Positions 43,731 through 55,503 are shown, counted from the stretch's first letter. The stretch: 64,000 nt of DNA from Paenibacillus sp. MAHUQ-63 (GCF_028765165.1 NZ_JARADB010000001.1:620001-684000), one strand, 5' to 3'. The notes: generated by a model from the letters alone, not told the origin. Translations and numbers: made by a program.

Positions 43731-44116
43731 ATAATGAGCGAGCTGACGGCTAACGCAATTCCGATATAGACGGCCGCCAGCAGGGTACCGACGGCAACAT
43801 TGCCTCCTTTTAACTGATCGGATAGTTTAACCCCCGGTGTCAGCCAGTCGAATACCCAGTACGTAGCGATTAAACAGACGTACCCTACAGCAAACCAGAG
43901 GCTCATATGCCAGATAGAGGAATTCGTGTAGGCAGCAATCGCCAATATGATCGCTGTCGCCACGAATTTGCCGCCCATCGTGATCCCGACGGCAACATTG
44001 CCTTTATTGATTTCTTCCATATCGCGGTAGGGTGTCATTAGGCTGAAAATATACATCCCTGCAAATTGCAGAAGGACAATTACAAATAAACTGATAATAA
44101 GGTTCAATACGATCAT
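43727..44116 (-). CDS. DUF350-family membrane protein (YjfL-like)
   Basis: The 129-aa protein has four hydrophobic helices and two copies of a GNVAVG motif (NKGNVAVGITMGGKFVA and KGGNVAVGTLLAAVYIG), the signature of DUF350/YjfL. The ATG at 44116 overlaps the stop of the preceding gene (ATGA). It is the last gene of a five-gene operon centred on an ATP-grasp enzyme. DUF350 genes neighbour YjfC/YgiC ATP-grasp genes in many bacteria, but the function is not known. Confidence 0.85.
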   Translation of the reverse strand: MIVLNLIISLFVIVLLQFAGMYIFSLMTPYRDMEEINKGNVAVGITMGGKFVATAIILAIAAYTNSSIWHMSLWFAVGYVCLIATYWVFDWLTPGVKLSDQLKGGNVAVGTLLAAVYIGIALAVSSLII

Positions 44117-44760
44117 TCTGCCCACCCCCGAAATTTCGCCATCGATTGGTCATAATTGCTATAATCGTGCACTTCCTCCAGCACTACGGTAACTTCCTTC
44201 TTATCTTTGAAGCTCGCGTACCGTTCTTCCGGAATCGGCTGCTTCACTTTCTGCCCCGTCGGGAGATCGGCTACCGCAAAATAGCGGAATTTGCCGTCAA
44301 GCTCCGTTTTGTAGACCCCGATCAATTTCACATCCGTTTTAATTTCAACCTTTAGCTCCGCCAAATCTTTATCCGCTTCTTCTTTCGTTTTGAACGTTTT
44401 GATCGGCTTCCATTGCGACAATGTAACATCGTTCTTACCTTGGCTATCGGTTCTCATCGTCGCCTGCATATAACTGAGGACATAAATTTGATCGCCTGTC
44501 GCAAAATTTTGGTCATTGGATATCCGCTCGTTGCCCGGCAGCAGAACCATATCCCCATCGATCAAATCTCCGACTTTCGCCTGCTGCACTTGATAATCCC
44601 AAGGCACTTCGCCGCCGGCGCCGCTGATGCTTGCCGAGCTGCCCGCCGTAGACCTGCTTAAGACCGAAGGCTTGCTGCCTACCGCTTTGGTAATGCCCCA
44701 TATGACCAATATGCCGATGAGGACGACCGCCGCGAACAGCCATAATCGATTTCGTTTCAA
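44113..44760 (-). CDS. Membrane-anchored hypothetical protein of the ATP-grasp operon
   Basis: The 215-aa protein has one N-terminal membrane helix (LWLFAAVVLIGILVIWGITK). A serine/glycine linker and an extracytoplasmic domain of about 160 residues follow. The domain is rich in charged residues and contains VGDLIDGDMVLLPG and a C-terminal VVLEEVHDYSNYD. No family was recognised. The start is TTG at 44760 after TTGGAGTG, overlapping the stop of the ATP-grasp gene as TTGA. Its stop overlaps the DUF350 start, so all three are coupled. Confidence 0.75.
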   Translation of the reverse strand: MKRNRLWLFAAVVLIGILVIWGITKAVGSKPSVLSRSTAGSSASISGAGGEVPWDYQVQQAKVGDLIDGDMVLLPGNERISNDQNFATGDQIYVLSYMQATMRTDSQGKNDVTLSQWKPIKTFKTKEEADKDLAELKVEIKTDVKLIGVYKTELDGKFRYFAVADLPTGQKVKQPIPEERYASFKDKKEVTVVLEEVHDYSNYDQSMAKFRGWAE

Positions 44761-45953
44761 GTTGCTTTCACTCCAATCGCTACAAATTGACTTGCATTGC
44801 CTGTGATCATGCCGCCTGCCCGGCCCAGAAGCCCGCAAGGCGTTCCGTTCAGCACGAACAGTCCCGTTAACAAATGCCTCCTGCCATGGGCAAATTGCAA
44901 TTCAGGCAAATCGGCCCGCTGCTGATATACTCTTTGGAAAAAGACACTCGTATCAAACCCGGCCTCGTCCTTGATCTCCAATTGTCCAGCGGCGTCATAG
45001 AGCTCTACAGAGCCGCCTTCTCTACCGAACATCGATTTGGATACATAATCTCCAGACAGCTCCGGGGTAAAAAACGTCGGCAGCATGTACTTCTCGATCG
45101 CTTTATGCTCATCATCCGTATAAAATTCCGAATTCTCTTGATGCAAGCCCCAGACAACAGCTTGCAAGCCTTTGGACTGCAAGATAACCGCATGCAAAGG
45201 ATTGAACAATCGCACGAATTGTTCCTCAATGGCATAAGAGAGTGCTTCTCCCCCGTCATCAATCCCCATCCATTCCTTCGGATAGAGCGCGAACATGCTG
45301 GAGATGATCCGGTCTTCTCCTACTTTGACTACACCTTCGTCGATCCACAAATCCAGGCAATCGACGCAGGTCATCTTTCTTCCGCTATGCGCAACCAGTG
45401 CGTCAATCGTTCCCGTGTCCTCCAGATGCTGCCCATACGCGATGCAGGCCGCATAATCCGGCGCTTCTTCTTCCCATGCTGCGCGGACCAGCTCTTTCAT
45501 CGGCTTATTGGGTGATAGCACTCCGGCCTGCTCGCATAACCACGGGGTCGCTATCGAAGCTTCCACATAACCGGTCGGCGTATCGGCATTCAGCTCCAGA
45601 AGCTTAATATCGCCCTGCTGATTCACCGTGAAATCAAACCGGGCATAGCGGCTTATGAGGCCCTCGCCGTTCAACTCCAAACGATCCAGCCCATCCCACA
45701 GCACCTCGGGAATCGACAATTTCTCATACATAGCTCTGTTGCCCGTTACATAGCGGACCGTGTGATCGAACACACGCCAAAGCAGTCCTGCGGCATGAAT
45801 CAGCTCATCGTAAGATGATTGTTCCATCAGTACGATCTGATCCACCCAGTAAGCTTCATCCTCCAAATTAGCCCAGGTAAATCCAAGCTCAGCTAACTGC
45901 TGCACGCGGTGTTCTCGGTTGGGCGCAGGTGTGCCGGTGACTTCGAATACCAA
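44757..45953 (-). CDS. Glutathionylspermidine-synthase-like ATP-grasp enzyme (YgiC/YjfC)
   Basis: This is an ATP-dependent peptide/amine ligase of the glutathionylspermidine synthase family. Typical segments are YARFDFTVNQQGDIKLLELN and ADTPTGYVEAS (substrate and nucleotide site), LYPKEWMG, and the C-terminal MFGREGGSVELYD and GRAGGMITGN. The amidase domain of the bifunctional Gsp enzyme is absent, as in YgiC/YjfC. The substrate is unknown; glutathione is not expected here. The start chosen is TTG at 45953, seven bases after AGGAGGT. It is the third gene of a coupled operon. Confidence 0.88.
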   Translation of the reverse strand: MVFEVTGTPAPNREHRVQQLAELGFTWANLEDEAYWVDQIVLMEQSSYDELIHAAGLLWRVFDHTVRYVTGNRAMYEKLSIPEVLWDGLDRLELNGEGLISRYARFDFTVNQQGDIKLLELNADTPTGYVEASIATPWLCEQAGVLSPNKPMKELVRAAWEEEAPDYAACIAYGQHLEDTGTIDALVAHSGRKMTCVDCLDLWIDEGVVKVGEDRIISSMFALYPKEWMGIDDGGEALSYAIEEQFVRLFNPLHAVILQSKGLQAVVWGLHQENSEFYTDDEHKAIEKYMLPTFFTPELSGDYVSKSMFGREGGSVELYDAAGQLEIKDEAGFDTSVFFQRVYQQRADLPELQFAHGRRHLLTGLFVLNGTPCGLLGRAGGMITGNASQFVAIGVKAT

Positions 45954-45957
45954 TGCC

Positions 45958-46605
45958 TTAACCTCCTGAACTGGATGAAGAGCTGAAGCCGCTTGATTTG
46001 CCACCGATGCTGCCTGTAGACGCAGAGGTCGATTTGGAGCCGGAAGTCGAACTGCTGCTTGAACCCGAGCTGCTTACGCTGCCCGTAGAGCCTGTGCTTG
46101 ATTTCGTACCGGAAGACGACTTGTTCGTCGTGAAGCTGCCGGTTCCGCTGGATGTTGTCGGCGCTTTGGTTGCGGACTTGTTGGAGAAAGAGCTTGCTTG
46201 GTACGTTTTGGTCACATAGGGTGTATTCGAACGATAATAATAAGATTTATGACTGCTTCCCCAACTGCTCGAAGAATAAGGACTAGGGCTGTTGAAAATA
46301 AGATGGTACAGCAGCAGGTCATCCCAACCGAAGCCACTGCCTACGTGGTTGATAACGACCGGTGCCGTGCTTCCGCTTCCACTGCCGCTTGCCGCTGGCG
46401 TTGGGGTAGGTGAAGCTGCAGGCTGTACAGGCAAGTTCCAGTCTACCGCTGGGTCGAAATAAGCCTTCACCTCATCCGTGGACCATTCAACCAGCTTAGC
46501 CGAAGCCGCATTCGGCGTATCTGCCGCATGCGCGGGGAGCAGCAGCAGTTGACTGACGAGCACAAGACTTACCGATGCGGAAAATACTTTGAGCGGTCTC
46601 TTCAC
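45958..46605 (-). CDS. Secreted Ser/Thr/Gly-rich protein of the ATP-grasp operon
   Basis: The 215-aa protein has a signal peptide (SLVLVSQLLLLPAHA, likely cut after AHA). A region with FDPAVDWNLPVQ and a Pro/Thr/Ser spacer follow. A distinctive GFGWDDLLLYHLIFN segment comes next, then a long low-complexity Ser/Thr/Gly/Lys tail. The tail could be cell-wall associated or a modification target. E. coli YgiB, which pairs with YgiC, is similar only in position and general character. Its ATG overlaps the stop of the 73-aa gene, and only four bases separate it from the ATP-grasp start. Confidence 0.75.
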   Translation of the reverse strand: MKRPLKVFSASVSLVLVSQLLLLPAHAADTPNAASAKLVEWSTDEVKAYFDPAVDWNLPVQPAASPTPTPAASGSGSGSTAPVVINHVGSGFGWDDLLLYHLIFNSPSPYSSSSWGSSHKSYYYRSNTPYVTKTYQASSFSNKSATKAPTTSSGTGSFTTNKSSSGTKSSTGSTGSVSSSGSSSSSTSGSKSTSASTGSIGGKSSGFSSSSSSGG

Positions 46606-46823
46606 TCCCGGTTCCCTCCTCCTTCAGCGCCTACGGTTACAAGCAGCAGCTCAAACACATTCGAATCCAGGTTCAATCGTCCTTCAATCATTTCATATTC
46701 TTTACCGCCGACCAGCACATAGTTTGCTGCATCCAACGCTTGAATCAGCTTTTCATCCCATGGGCGCTCGCTAATTTTCTGAAGATGCCCACTGGCTAAT
46801 TTCTCATATAGAGCAATCATCAT
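46602..46823 (-). CDS. Hypothetical 73-aa protein, first gene of the ATP-grasp operon
   Basis: This small, soluble, mixed-charge protein contains YEKLASGHLQKISERPWDEK and NYVLVGGKEYEMIEGRLNL. A Gly/Glu-rich end follows. No signal peptide, membrane helix or known family was recognised. GAAGGAGGAT precedes the tandem ATG start. Its stop overlaps the start of the secreted Ser-rich protein by four bases (ATGA). It opens an operon of five genes (46823 to 43727) that are all coupled or nearly so. Confidence 0.75.
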   Translation of the reverse strand: MMIALYEKLASGHLQKISERPWDEKLIQALDAANYVLVGGKEYEMIEGRLNLDSNVFELLLVTVGAEGGGNRE

Positions 46824-46910
46824 TCGGCTTTATCCTCCTTCAATCCATGACTTCATACTAGATTTAAACGCATGAACTTCCCATTTGTTTCATTCTGGAA
46901 AAAAATAATA

Positions 46911-46938
46911 AAAAAGGCCTATCCCTAAGGATAGACCG
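46911..46938 (-). terminator. Terminator of the NlpC/P60 lipoprotein gene
   Basis: CTATCC and GGATAG with flanking G/C bases form a stem around CTAA, followed on the minus strand by six T residues. It lies just after the stop at 46946. Confidence 0.85.
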
Positions 46939-46945
46939 GAATGGC

Positions 46946-48061
46946 TTAATAGACAACTCGTTTTGCGCGCAGGAATGTTTTTTTCCAATACGCTTTATTA
47001 ATGTTGCTGATCTGAACCCCGTTTTTCGGCTCAGGGGAAGCATGAAGCATTTTCATATTCCCGATGTAGATCCCTACATGTCCTACCGTTTTATTCGTTT
47101 TGAAACGGCCCGGCACATAGAAAAACATGAGATCGCCTTTGCGCAGCGACTTGCGGCTGATCAGGTTCCCCACCGCCGCCTGCTGCCGCGCAAGCCTAGG
47201 CAGCTTGAAATTATACTTTCCATAAACGTATTGGGTGAACGTCGAGCAGTCAAATCTGCCCGTTTGCGGATAAGGGCCTGTGCCGAATTTATATTTGACC
47301 CCCAAATATTGTTCACCTTTGTTGATCATCGAGTTGACATTGATGTTTTTGAGAACCGGAACGGCTTCATCCGCATTGCCGCCAGAGCGCGCCCATACCT
47401 CCAGATCCTGCAAAGCCTTCGCGTCTTGAGCTGAAGCCGGATTGGCCCCTCCCGTTGCCTCCCCCTTGAAGGGGTCATTCGGATCGTCCGCAAAGGCCAG
47501 CTCCGGCGTATCCGCGCTAGGATCAGGCGAATCCTCGTTCTCTAGCGCGGCTGTTGGCGAAGGATGAATGTTCAATTGGCTATCTCTAATGTCATAAGCC
47601 ATTTCGTCTTGGAATAGGTCGGCTATCGCGGAGACCGGTAAATACACGGCATCTCCTTCCTTGACAAAGGGCTGGCTCACATGAATATCGGCCCCGTCTT
47701 TCGAAGCTTTCTGAGTGTTCACCGACAGCTCGTAGCTGGCGTCATTGTCGCCGATTAACAGTTTCTGAGCGGCAGCGTCCCATTCGGACTGAAAGTTGAG
47801 CGTTTGGATAAGTTCACGAGCGGATACGTACTTCACATTGTTGATGACTTTAATAGGCAATACGGCATCGCCATTACCTAACGGGGTCATTCCATTCCCG
47901 CCCTGGGACAAAATACGCGGGGAGGAACTGCCGCTGCCTGTCACAGGGCTCGGCGTCGGCGATGAGGGATTGGGAGTTACGTTATTCTTCCCGCATGCCG
48001 TTGTGGCTGCCAGTACGACAACCATGCTCCCTATTGCTGCTAATTTCAGCCTTTTCCACAT
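46946..48061 (-). CDS. NlpC/P60 lipoprotein with copper-amine-oxidase-like N-terminal domain
   Basis: This is an exported lipid-anchored cell wall hydrolase. The signal peptide ends VVLAATTAC, a lipobox-like site with the cysteine about 23 residues in. A Pro/Ser spacer follows, then a copper amine oxidase N-terminal-like domain (about 60-160, VISARELIQ-type VKYVSARELIQTLNF), which binds no copper itself. An acidic linker leads to an NlpC/P60 domain (about 245-370), with catalytic Cys in GRFDCSTFTQYV and His in VGHVGIYIG. The start chosen is ATG at 48061; upstream in-frame starts lack sites. Confidence 0.9.
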   Translation of the reverse strand: MWKRLKLAAIGSMVVVLAATTACGKNNVTPNPSSPTPSPVTGSGSSSPRILSQGGNGMTPLGNGDAVLPIKVINNVKYVSARELIQTLNFQSEWDAAAQKLLIGDNDASYELSVNTQKASKDGADIHVSQPFVKEGDAVYLPVSAIADLFQDEMAYDIRDSQLNIHPSPTAALENEDSPDPSADTPELAFADDPNDPFKGEATGGANPASAQDAKALQDLEVWARSGGNADEAVPVLKNINVNSMINKGEQYLGVKYKFGTGPYPQTGRFDCSTFTQYVYGKYNFKLPRLARQQAAVGNLISRKSLRKGDLMFFYVPGRFKTNKTVGHVGIYIGNMKMLHASPEPKNGVQISNINKAYWKKTFLRAKRVVY

Positions 48062-48119
48062 ACCTTCACTTCTCTCCTTTGGGGACACATTATGATCCTT
48101 AATAGAGTGAGGTTCGCGG

Positions 48120-48350
48120 GAAATAAATATGCATTTGTATGAGGTTGAACGGGTTGGAGCTTATTGGAAGAGAATGCTCTCGGTTCGGATACATTTTGCT
48201 ATTTTCATTCTGCCTGACCATTGTATTCGATAAATTATATAAATTTTGCTATAAAGGCTGATTTCGATAATTCTGTATGAAAAATCACATATATTCGTGC
48301 AATTTTCGTTTATTCTGATTATTGTATTCGAACAATCATACAGATTGCCG
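48120..48350. other. AT-rich gene-free spacer before sufB terminator
   Basis: The gap from 48062 to 48432 holds no supported gene. Its middle is markedly AT-rich compared with the surroundings. It contains ATTGTATTCGA twice (about 48221 and 48320) and an inverted pair CTGTATGA/TCATACAG. The lipoprotein gene's promoter is expected at the left end. No transposase remnant was seen. Confidence 0.5.
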
Positions 48351-48387
48351 GGGACCGGATAGGCGCGCAGGTAAGCGCAGCGAGCGT

Positions 48388-48419
48388 AAAAAAAAGCATG
48401 CCTGCAAAGCAGGCACGCT
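48388..48419 (-). terminator. Terminator of the suf operon
   Basis: GCATGCCTGC and GCAGGCACGC pair around AAA with one mismatch, followed on the minus strand by eight T residues. It lies 14 bp after the sufB stop. Confidence 0.9.
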
Positions 48420-48432
48420 TGTGTTCTTCATA

Positions 48433-49830
48433 TTAACCGATCGAGCCTTCCATCTCAAACTTGATGAGACGGTTCATCTCAACCGCATATTCCATCGGAA
48501 GTTCTTTGGTGAATGGCTCAATGAAGCCCATTACGATCATTTGCGTAGCTTCCGCTTCCGTCAAACCGCGGCTCATGAGGTAGAACAATTGGTCCTCAGA
48601 CACCTTGGATACCGTAGCTTCATGCTCCAGCGTAATGTTGTCGTTCATGATCTCATTGTATGGGATCGTATCGGACGTCGATTCGTTATCCAGAATCAGC
48701 GTATCGCATTTGATGTTCGCTTTGGACCCTTGGGAGTTGCGCCCGAAGGAAGCCAATCCGCGGTACGTTACTTTACCGCCATGCTTGGAGATCGATTTGG
48801 ATACGATGGTGGATGTTGTATCCGGAGCCAGATGCGTCATCTTAGCGCCTGCATCCTGGTGCTGTCCTTTGCCGGCTACTGCGATGGATAGAACCATCCC
48901 TTTGGCGCCGCGGCCTTTGAGAACAACAGCCGGGTACTTCATCGTCAGCTTGGAACCGATGTTGCCATCGACCCACTCCATCGTAGCGCCTTCTTCTGCA
49001 ACCGCACGTTTGGTAACGAGGTTGTAGATGTTCGGTGCCCAGTTCTGGATCGTTGTGTAACGAGCACGGGAGTTCTTGAGACATACGATCTCAACAACCG
49101 CACTGTGCAGGGAGTTCGTGCTGTAGATCGGAGCCGTACAGCCCTCTACGTAGTGCACGAAGCTTTCCTCGTCGGTGATGATCAACGTACGTTCGAATTG
49201 TCCCATGTTCTCGGAGTTAATACGGAAGTAGGCTTGCAGCGGAACTTCACATTTAACGCCTTTCGGTACGTAGATGAAGGAACCGCCGGACCATACGGCA
49301 CTGTTTAATGCAGCGAATTTGTTATCGCTTGGCGGAATAACCGTTCCGAAATATTTTCTGAAGAGCTCAGGGTACTCGCGAAGTGCGGAGTCCGTATCCA
49401 TGAAGATAACCCCTTGATCTTCCAGCTCTTTCTGCATGCTGTGGTAAACGACCTCGGATTCGTACTGTGCGGATACGCCTGCGAGGAACTTTTGCTCCGC
49501 TTCAGGGATACCCAGCTTGTCGAAAGTTTCTTTGATTTCCGTCGGAACTTCTTCCCACGTCTTTCCTTGCTTCTCGGACGGTTTCACGTAGTACTGAATA
49601 TCATTGAAATCAAGATCATCCATGTTCCCGCCCCAGCGCGGCATCGGCATTTTGAAGAATTGCTCCAAGGATTTCAGACGGAATTCCAGCATCCATTCCG
49701 GCTCGCCCTTCATTCTGGAGATTTCTTCAACGATTTCACGAGTCAAGCCTTTTCCCGATTGGAAAATCGCTTTGTGCTCATCTCGGAAACCATATTTATA
49801 ATCCTCGAGATCTGGCATTTGTTTTGCCAT
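48433..49830 (-). CDS. sufB: Fe-S cluster assembly scaffold SufB
   Basis: SufB is the core scaffold of the SUF system and works with SufC and SufD to build Fe-S clusters. The 465-aa protein has the N-terminal [37 protein letters not shown] with a conserved cysteine, and a beta-helix core up to [20 protein letters not shown]. The start chosen is ATG at 49830 after AGGAGG, matching the usual MAKQMP opening. It is the last gene of the minus-strand operon sufC-sufD-sufS-sufU-sufB. Confidence 0.97.
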   Translation of the reverse strand: MAKQMPDLEDYKYGFRDEHKAIFQSGKGLTREIVEEISRMKGEPEWMLEFRLKSLEQFFKMPMPRWGGNMDDLDFNDIQYYVKPSEKQGKTWEEVPTEIKETFDKLGIPEAEQKFLAGVSAQYESEVVYHSMQKELEDQGVIFMDTDSALREYPELFRKYFGTVIPPSDNKFAALNSAVWSGGSFIYVPKGVKCEVPLQAYFRINSENMGQFERTLIITDEESFVHYVEGCTAPIYSTNSLHSAVVEIVCLKNSRARYTTIQNWAPNIYNLVTKRAVAEEGATMEWVDGNIGSKLTMKYPAVVLKGRGAKGMVLSIAVAGKGQHQDAGAKMTHLAPDTTSTIVSKSISKHGGKVTYRGLASFGRNSQGSKANIKCDTLILDNESTSDTIPYNEIMNDNITLEHEATVSKVSEDQLFYLMSRGLTEAEATQMIVMGFIEPFTKELPMEYAVEMNRLIKFEMEGSIG

Positions 49831-49898
49831 GGTTAATTCCTCCTTCATTTTGTTGGTTTACTGCCTGCGTTCCAACGTTCTATGCTATCGCTAATGCG

Positions 49899-52838
<2,940 letters not shown>

Positions 52839-52929
52839 GTTTTCCTCCATTTATAGGGATCTTTGACCGGAGATCTAAGCCTCTCCTTCCCGGGAGTTCC
52901 GATCCTTCAGATCAAAGTCTCTCCTTTCT

Positions 52930-53760
52930 TTAGTACTTCGGCGCTGTCGTGTTCATAGGAACTTTGAATTCTTCCTCGTCTTGACCAACCGTTTCGTCGA
53001 CGATACCCAGTTCTTCTTTGACCCAGTCGTAGCCTTCCGCTTCCAGACGCTCAGCCAGTTCCGGACCGCCGGATTTCACAATACGACCCTGCATCATAAC
53101 ATGTACAAAATCAGGTTTAACGTAGTTGAGCAAACGCTGGTAGTGCGTGATGATCAAGAAGCCGCGCTCTTCGCTGCGCATGGCATTAACGCCTTCGGCT
53201 ACGATACGCAAAGCATCGATATCCAGACCGGAGTCAATTTCGTCAAGAATGACAAATTTAGGCTCAAGCAGAAGCATCTGCAGAATTTCGTTACGTTTCT
53301 TCTCACCGCCGGAGAAGCCTTCGTTCAGGTAACGATGCATGAACTCAGGGTTCATTTCAAGCTGTTTCATCTTCGCTTCCATTTGGCGGATGAACTTGAT
53401 TAAGGAAATCTCGTTGCCTTCGCCGCGGCGCACGTTGATCGCGCTACGCAGGAAGTCAGCGTTCGTCACGCCTGTAATTTCGCTCGGATATTGCATCGCC
53501 AGGAACAGGCCTGCGCGTGCTCTCTCGTCAACGGCCATCTCCAGCACGTCTTCGCCGTCCAAAGTAACGGAACCCTCGGTCACTTCATATTTCGGATGCC
53601 CCATCAGCGCGGAAGCCAGCGTACTTTTACCAGTACCGTTCGGTCCCATGATCGCATGCACTTCTCCGCCTTTGATCTCCAGGCTAAGACCTTTCAAAAT
53701 TTCCTTTCCTTCGACGTTCGCTCTAAGACCGTCTATTGTAAAAGTTGGTGAATTTGCCAT
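52930..53760 (-). CDS. sufC: Fe-S cluster assembly ATPase SufC
   Basis: SufC is the ABC-type ATPase that drives SufBD. Walker A is GPNGTGKST, the signature [12 protein letters not shown], and Walker [14 protein letters not shown]. At about 276 aa it carries a slightly long acidic C-terminal tail. The ATG at 53760, ten bases after GGAGG, is preferred over one at 53766, which is four bases from it. It is the first gene of the operon, behind a Fur-like operator. Confidence 0.97.
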   Translation of the reverse strand: MANSPTFTIDGLRANVEGKEILKGLSLEIKGGEVHAIMGPNGTGKSTLASALMGHPKYEVTEGSVTLDGEDVLEMAVDERARAGLFLAMQYPSEITGVTNADFLRSAINVRRGEGNEISLIKFIRQMEAKMKQLEMNPEFMHRYLNEGFSGGEKKRNEILQMLLLEPKFVILDEIDSGLDIDALRIVAEGVNAMRSEERGFLIITHYQRLLNYVKPDFVHVMMQGRIVKSGGPELAERLEAEGYDWVKEELGIVDETVGQDEEEFKVPMNTTAPKY

Positions 53761-53814
53761 TTTCATTAAGCCTCCATAATGTTTAAATGTACTAAATAAA
53801 TGACAATCTTAAGG

Positions 53815-53852
53815 TGATTATCATTGATTCTCATTAGAATAATTCTATTATA
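53815..53852 (-). promoter_or_regulatory. suf promoter with Fur-like operator
   Basis: A TATAAT -10 element lies at 53847-53852 on the minus strand. Just downstream, 53815-53836 reads AATGAGAATCAATGATAATCA-like on the minus strand, which resembles overlapping NATWAT hexamers of a Fur box. The site would cover the transcription start, as expected for iron repression of suf. Confidence 0.5.
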
Positions 53853-53922
53853 ACTTACATTGTCAAATCAAGAAAGGGCAATCGGATGAAAAAGGTGGGC
53901 ATTTTGTGAAAATGCAACAGAT

Positions 53923-54495
53923 TTATTCCGACAAAATGCGTTTCATTTCCTCCACCTTCACCGTGAATTCCTCATCGCTCAACACGGGAATTAAGGACGA
54001 TTCGGGCGGTGTTTCCGCACCAAGGCCGATCCAAGATTTGCAGCCGATATAGGCCTGTTCAATCGGAATATGTAAGGGCTGGGCCAGCTTATATACTCTC
54101 AGAATCATAATATGCAGCGGATTTTTGCGCTTCCACTTCAATCTTTCTTCCGTGAAATTTTCCGTCCAGATATGATAAGGATACAGCTTGTTCAACTGCT
54201 CTTGATCGCTGATCTCGATATCCTCCACCATCCGCGCGTACGAGGTGATCCGGACCTGCTCATCCTGCGGGCTCCACCCGATCATCGTGTCATCAATGAT
54301 GCCGCGGTAATCTTCCTTCAGCAGCTCTTTTCTCTGATGCTCGTAAGTCGGATAAAGATAGAAATCGCCCGAGACGACGTGAAAATCTCGCGTTTCCTCA
54401 ACAATACCCCCTTTGCGCATAATAAAAATTTGTGTGCCTTCTTCCAATGCTCGAATAGCCGATGCCCACTCTTTCAAGGCCTTTGGTCTTTCCAT
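53923..54495 (-). CDS. DUF1802 family protein
   Basis: The 190-aa cytoplasmic protein has the DUF1802 pattern: LKEWASAIRALEEGTQIFIM, RKGGIVEETRDFHV, LYPTYEHQRKELLK, and a later WIGLGAETPPESSLIPVLSD. The function of the family is not known. The start chosen is ATG at 54495 after GAGGAG; a longer in-frame start lacks a site. It lies between the divergent-looking suf promoter and a small membrane peptide gene on the same strand. Confidence 0.82.
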   Translation of the reverse strand: MERPKALKEWASAIRALEEGTQIFIMRKGGIVEETRDFHVVSGDFYLYPTYEHQRKELLKEDYRGIIDDTMIGWSPQDEQVRITSYARMVEDIEISDQEQLNKLYPYHIWTENFTEERLKWKRKNPLHIMILRVYKLAQPLHIPIEQAYIGCKSWIGLGAETPPESSLIPVLSDEEFTVKVEEMKRILSE

Positions 54496-54581
54496 CCCTA
54501 CCAACTCCTCGGTCTCCCCATAATCCATCTATTATAAGGAAAATCCAGGAGCAAAACAACCGGCCTCGGGAATGGCACAAA

Positions 54582-54605
54582 GAAAAGGATGGCTCTCAGG
54601 CCATC
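54582..54605 (-). terminator. Terminator of the 56-aa membrane peptide gene
   Basis: GGATGGC (54587-54593) pairs with GCCATCC (54599-54605), followed on the minus strand by TTTTCTTT. It starts 11 bp after the small gene's stop codon. Confidence 0.8.
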
Positions 54606-54615
54606 CCGAAGTCAT

Positions 54616-54786
54616 CTATTTTACATCATCGGCGTAATACGTTTGTTGTATACGGGTAAACTGATCTTGATTCTGTTTCATCGGATTCGGCTCGCTCTCC
54701 TGAGACGGAGGGTCCGCTTCGAAGGCTATGAAGAGCAGGAACAAGCAAGCGGCGATTACCAGCAGCACATTCAGGATTTTCATCAT
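54616..54786 (-). CDS. 56-aa single-pass membrane peptide
   Basis: This short gene starts at tandem ATG codons (54786) nine bases after GGAGG and ends at TAG (54618-54616). The peptide opens MMKILNVLLVIAACLFLLFI, a membrane helix or uncleaved signal. A hydrophilic tail with DPPSQESEPNPMKQNQDQF and a TYYADDVK end follows. A terminator follows directly, so it is an independent short transcript. No family was recognised. Good ribosome binding site, hydrophobic-then-polar layout and terminator all support a real gene. Confidence 0.7.
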   Translation of the reverse strand: MMKILNVLLVIAACLFLLFIAFEADPPSQESEPNPMKQNQDQFTRIQQTYYADDVK

Positions 54787-54874
54787 GATCCGAATCCTCC
54801 ATACACGGTTATGCAGCCAGTATAGCGGAAGGACATCAGACGGATGTTCGCATGGCTTGAAGATTTTGTAAATG

Positions 54875-55324
54875 TTAGCCCAGGAACGACTGGAGCATCC
54901 AGCGGTGCTTCTCCAGCGAGGTTTGGATAGCGAGCAGCATGTCCGAAGTCGTTTCGTCCTGCGCTTCCTCGCATGCCTGCATGCCGGCCTTGAGCTCTTG
55001 CGTCAAGATGGTGAAATCTTCAATGACCGCTTCGACCATTTTGGTCGCCGTTTCGGTGCCTGAAGCTTCCTTCAGAGAGGATTGCTCGATGTACGCTTTC
55101 ATCGTCGCCGCCGGCTGTCCGCCGATCGAGAGCAAACGCTCCGCCAGCTCATCGATGTGCAGGGCCGCTTCGTTGTACAGCTCTTCAAATTTCACGTGAA
55201 GTGTAAAAAATTGGCTGCCCTTCACATACCAGTGGAAGTTGTGCAGCTTGACATACAGCAACCCCCAGTTTGCAATTTGCTTATTGAGGATCGCCTGAAC
55301 CGATTGAGCTGTCATTGTCACCAT
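54875..55324 (-). CDS. dps: Dps-family ferritin-like DNA-protection protein
   Basis: Dps stores iron and removes peroxide as a 12-mer. The 149-aa protein has the ferroxidase motif VKLHNFHWYVKGSQFFTLH and, after about 25 residues, HIDELAERLLSIGG with the Asp and Glu ligands. The length is typical of Bacillus MrgA/Dps. An AGGAGG site precedes the ATG. No clear PerR box was seen in the 200-bp divergent region shared with mtnK. Confidence 0.94.
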   Translation of the reverse strand: MVTMTAQSVQAILNKQIANWGLLYVKLHNFHWYVKGSQFFTLHVKFEELYNEAALHIDELAERLLSIGGQPAATMKAYIEQSSLKEASGTETATKMVEAVIEDFTILTQELKAGMQACEEAQDETTSDMLLAIQTSLEKHRWMLQSFLG

Positions 55325-55487
55325 ATTAAAAGCCTCCTGTTGTTATGATCTCATACAGCTTGTACACGCTAATTTACGTTATTTCATCAATTTTTATGTA
55401 ATTTGTGCAACAATTCCGAAGAGAGTATTTCAAGTGGAACCTTTTTGTCTTATACTAGGAACAGATCATTAATACACAGTAATTTAG

Positions 55488-55503
55488 TTGGAATTAATTC
55501 CAA
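55488..55503. promoter_or_regulatory. 16-bp palindrome upstream of mtnK
   Basis: TTGGAATTAATTCCAA is a perfect palindrome lying 22 bp before the mtnK start and about 32 bp after a TATACT -10-like element (55451-55456). It is a candidate operator in the 5' leader. No SAM riboswitch sequence is present. Confidence 0.5.
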
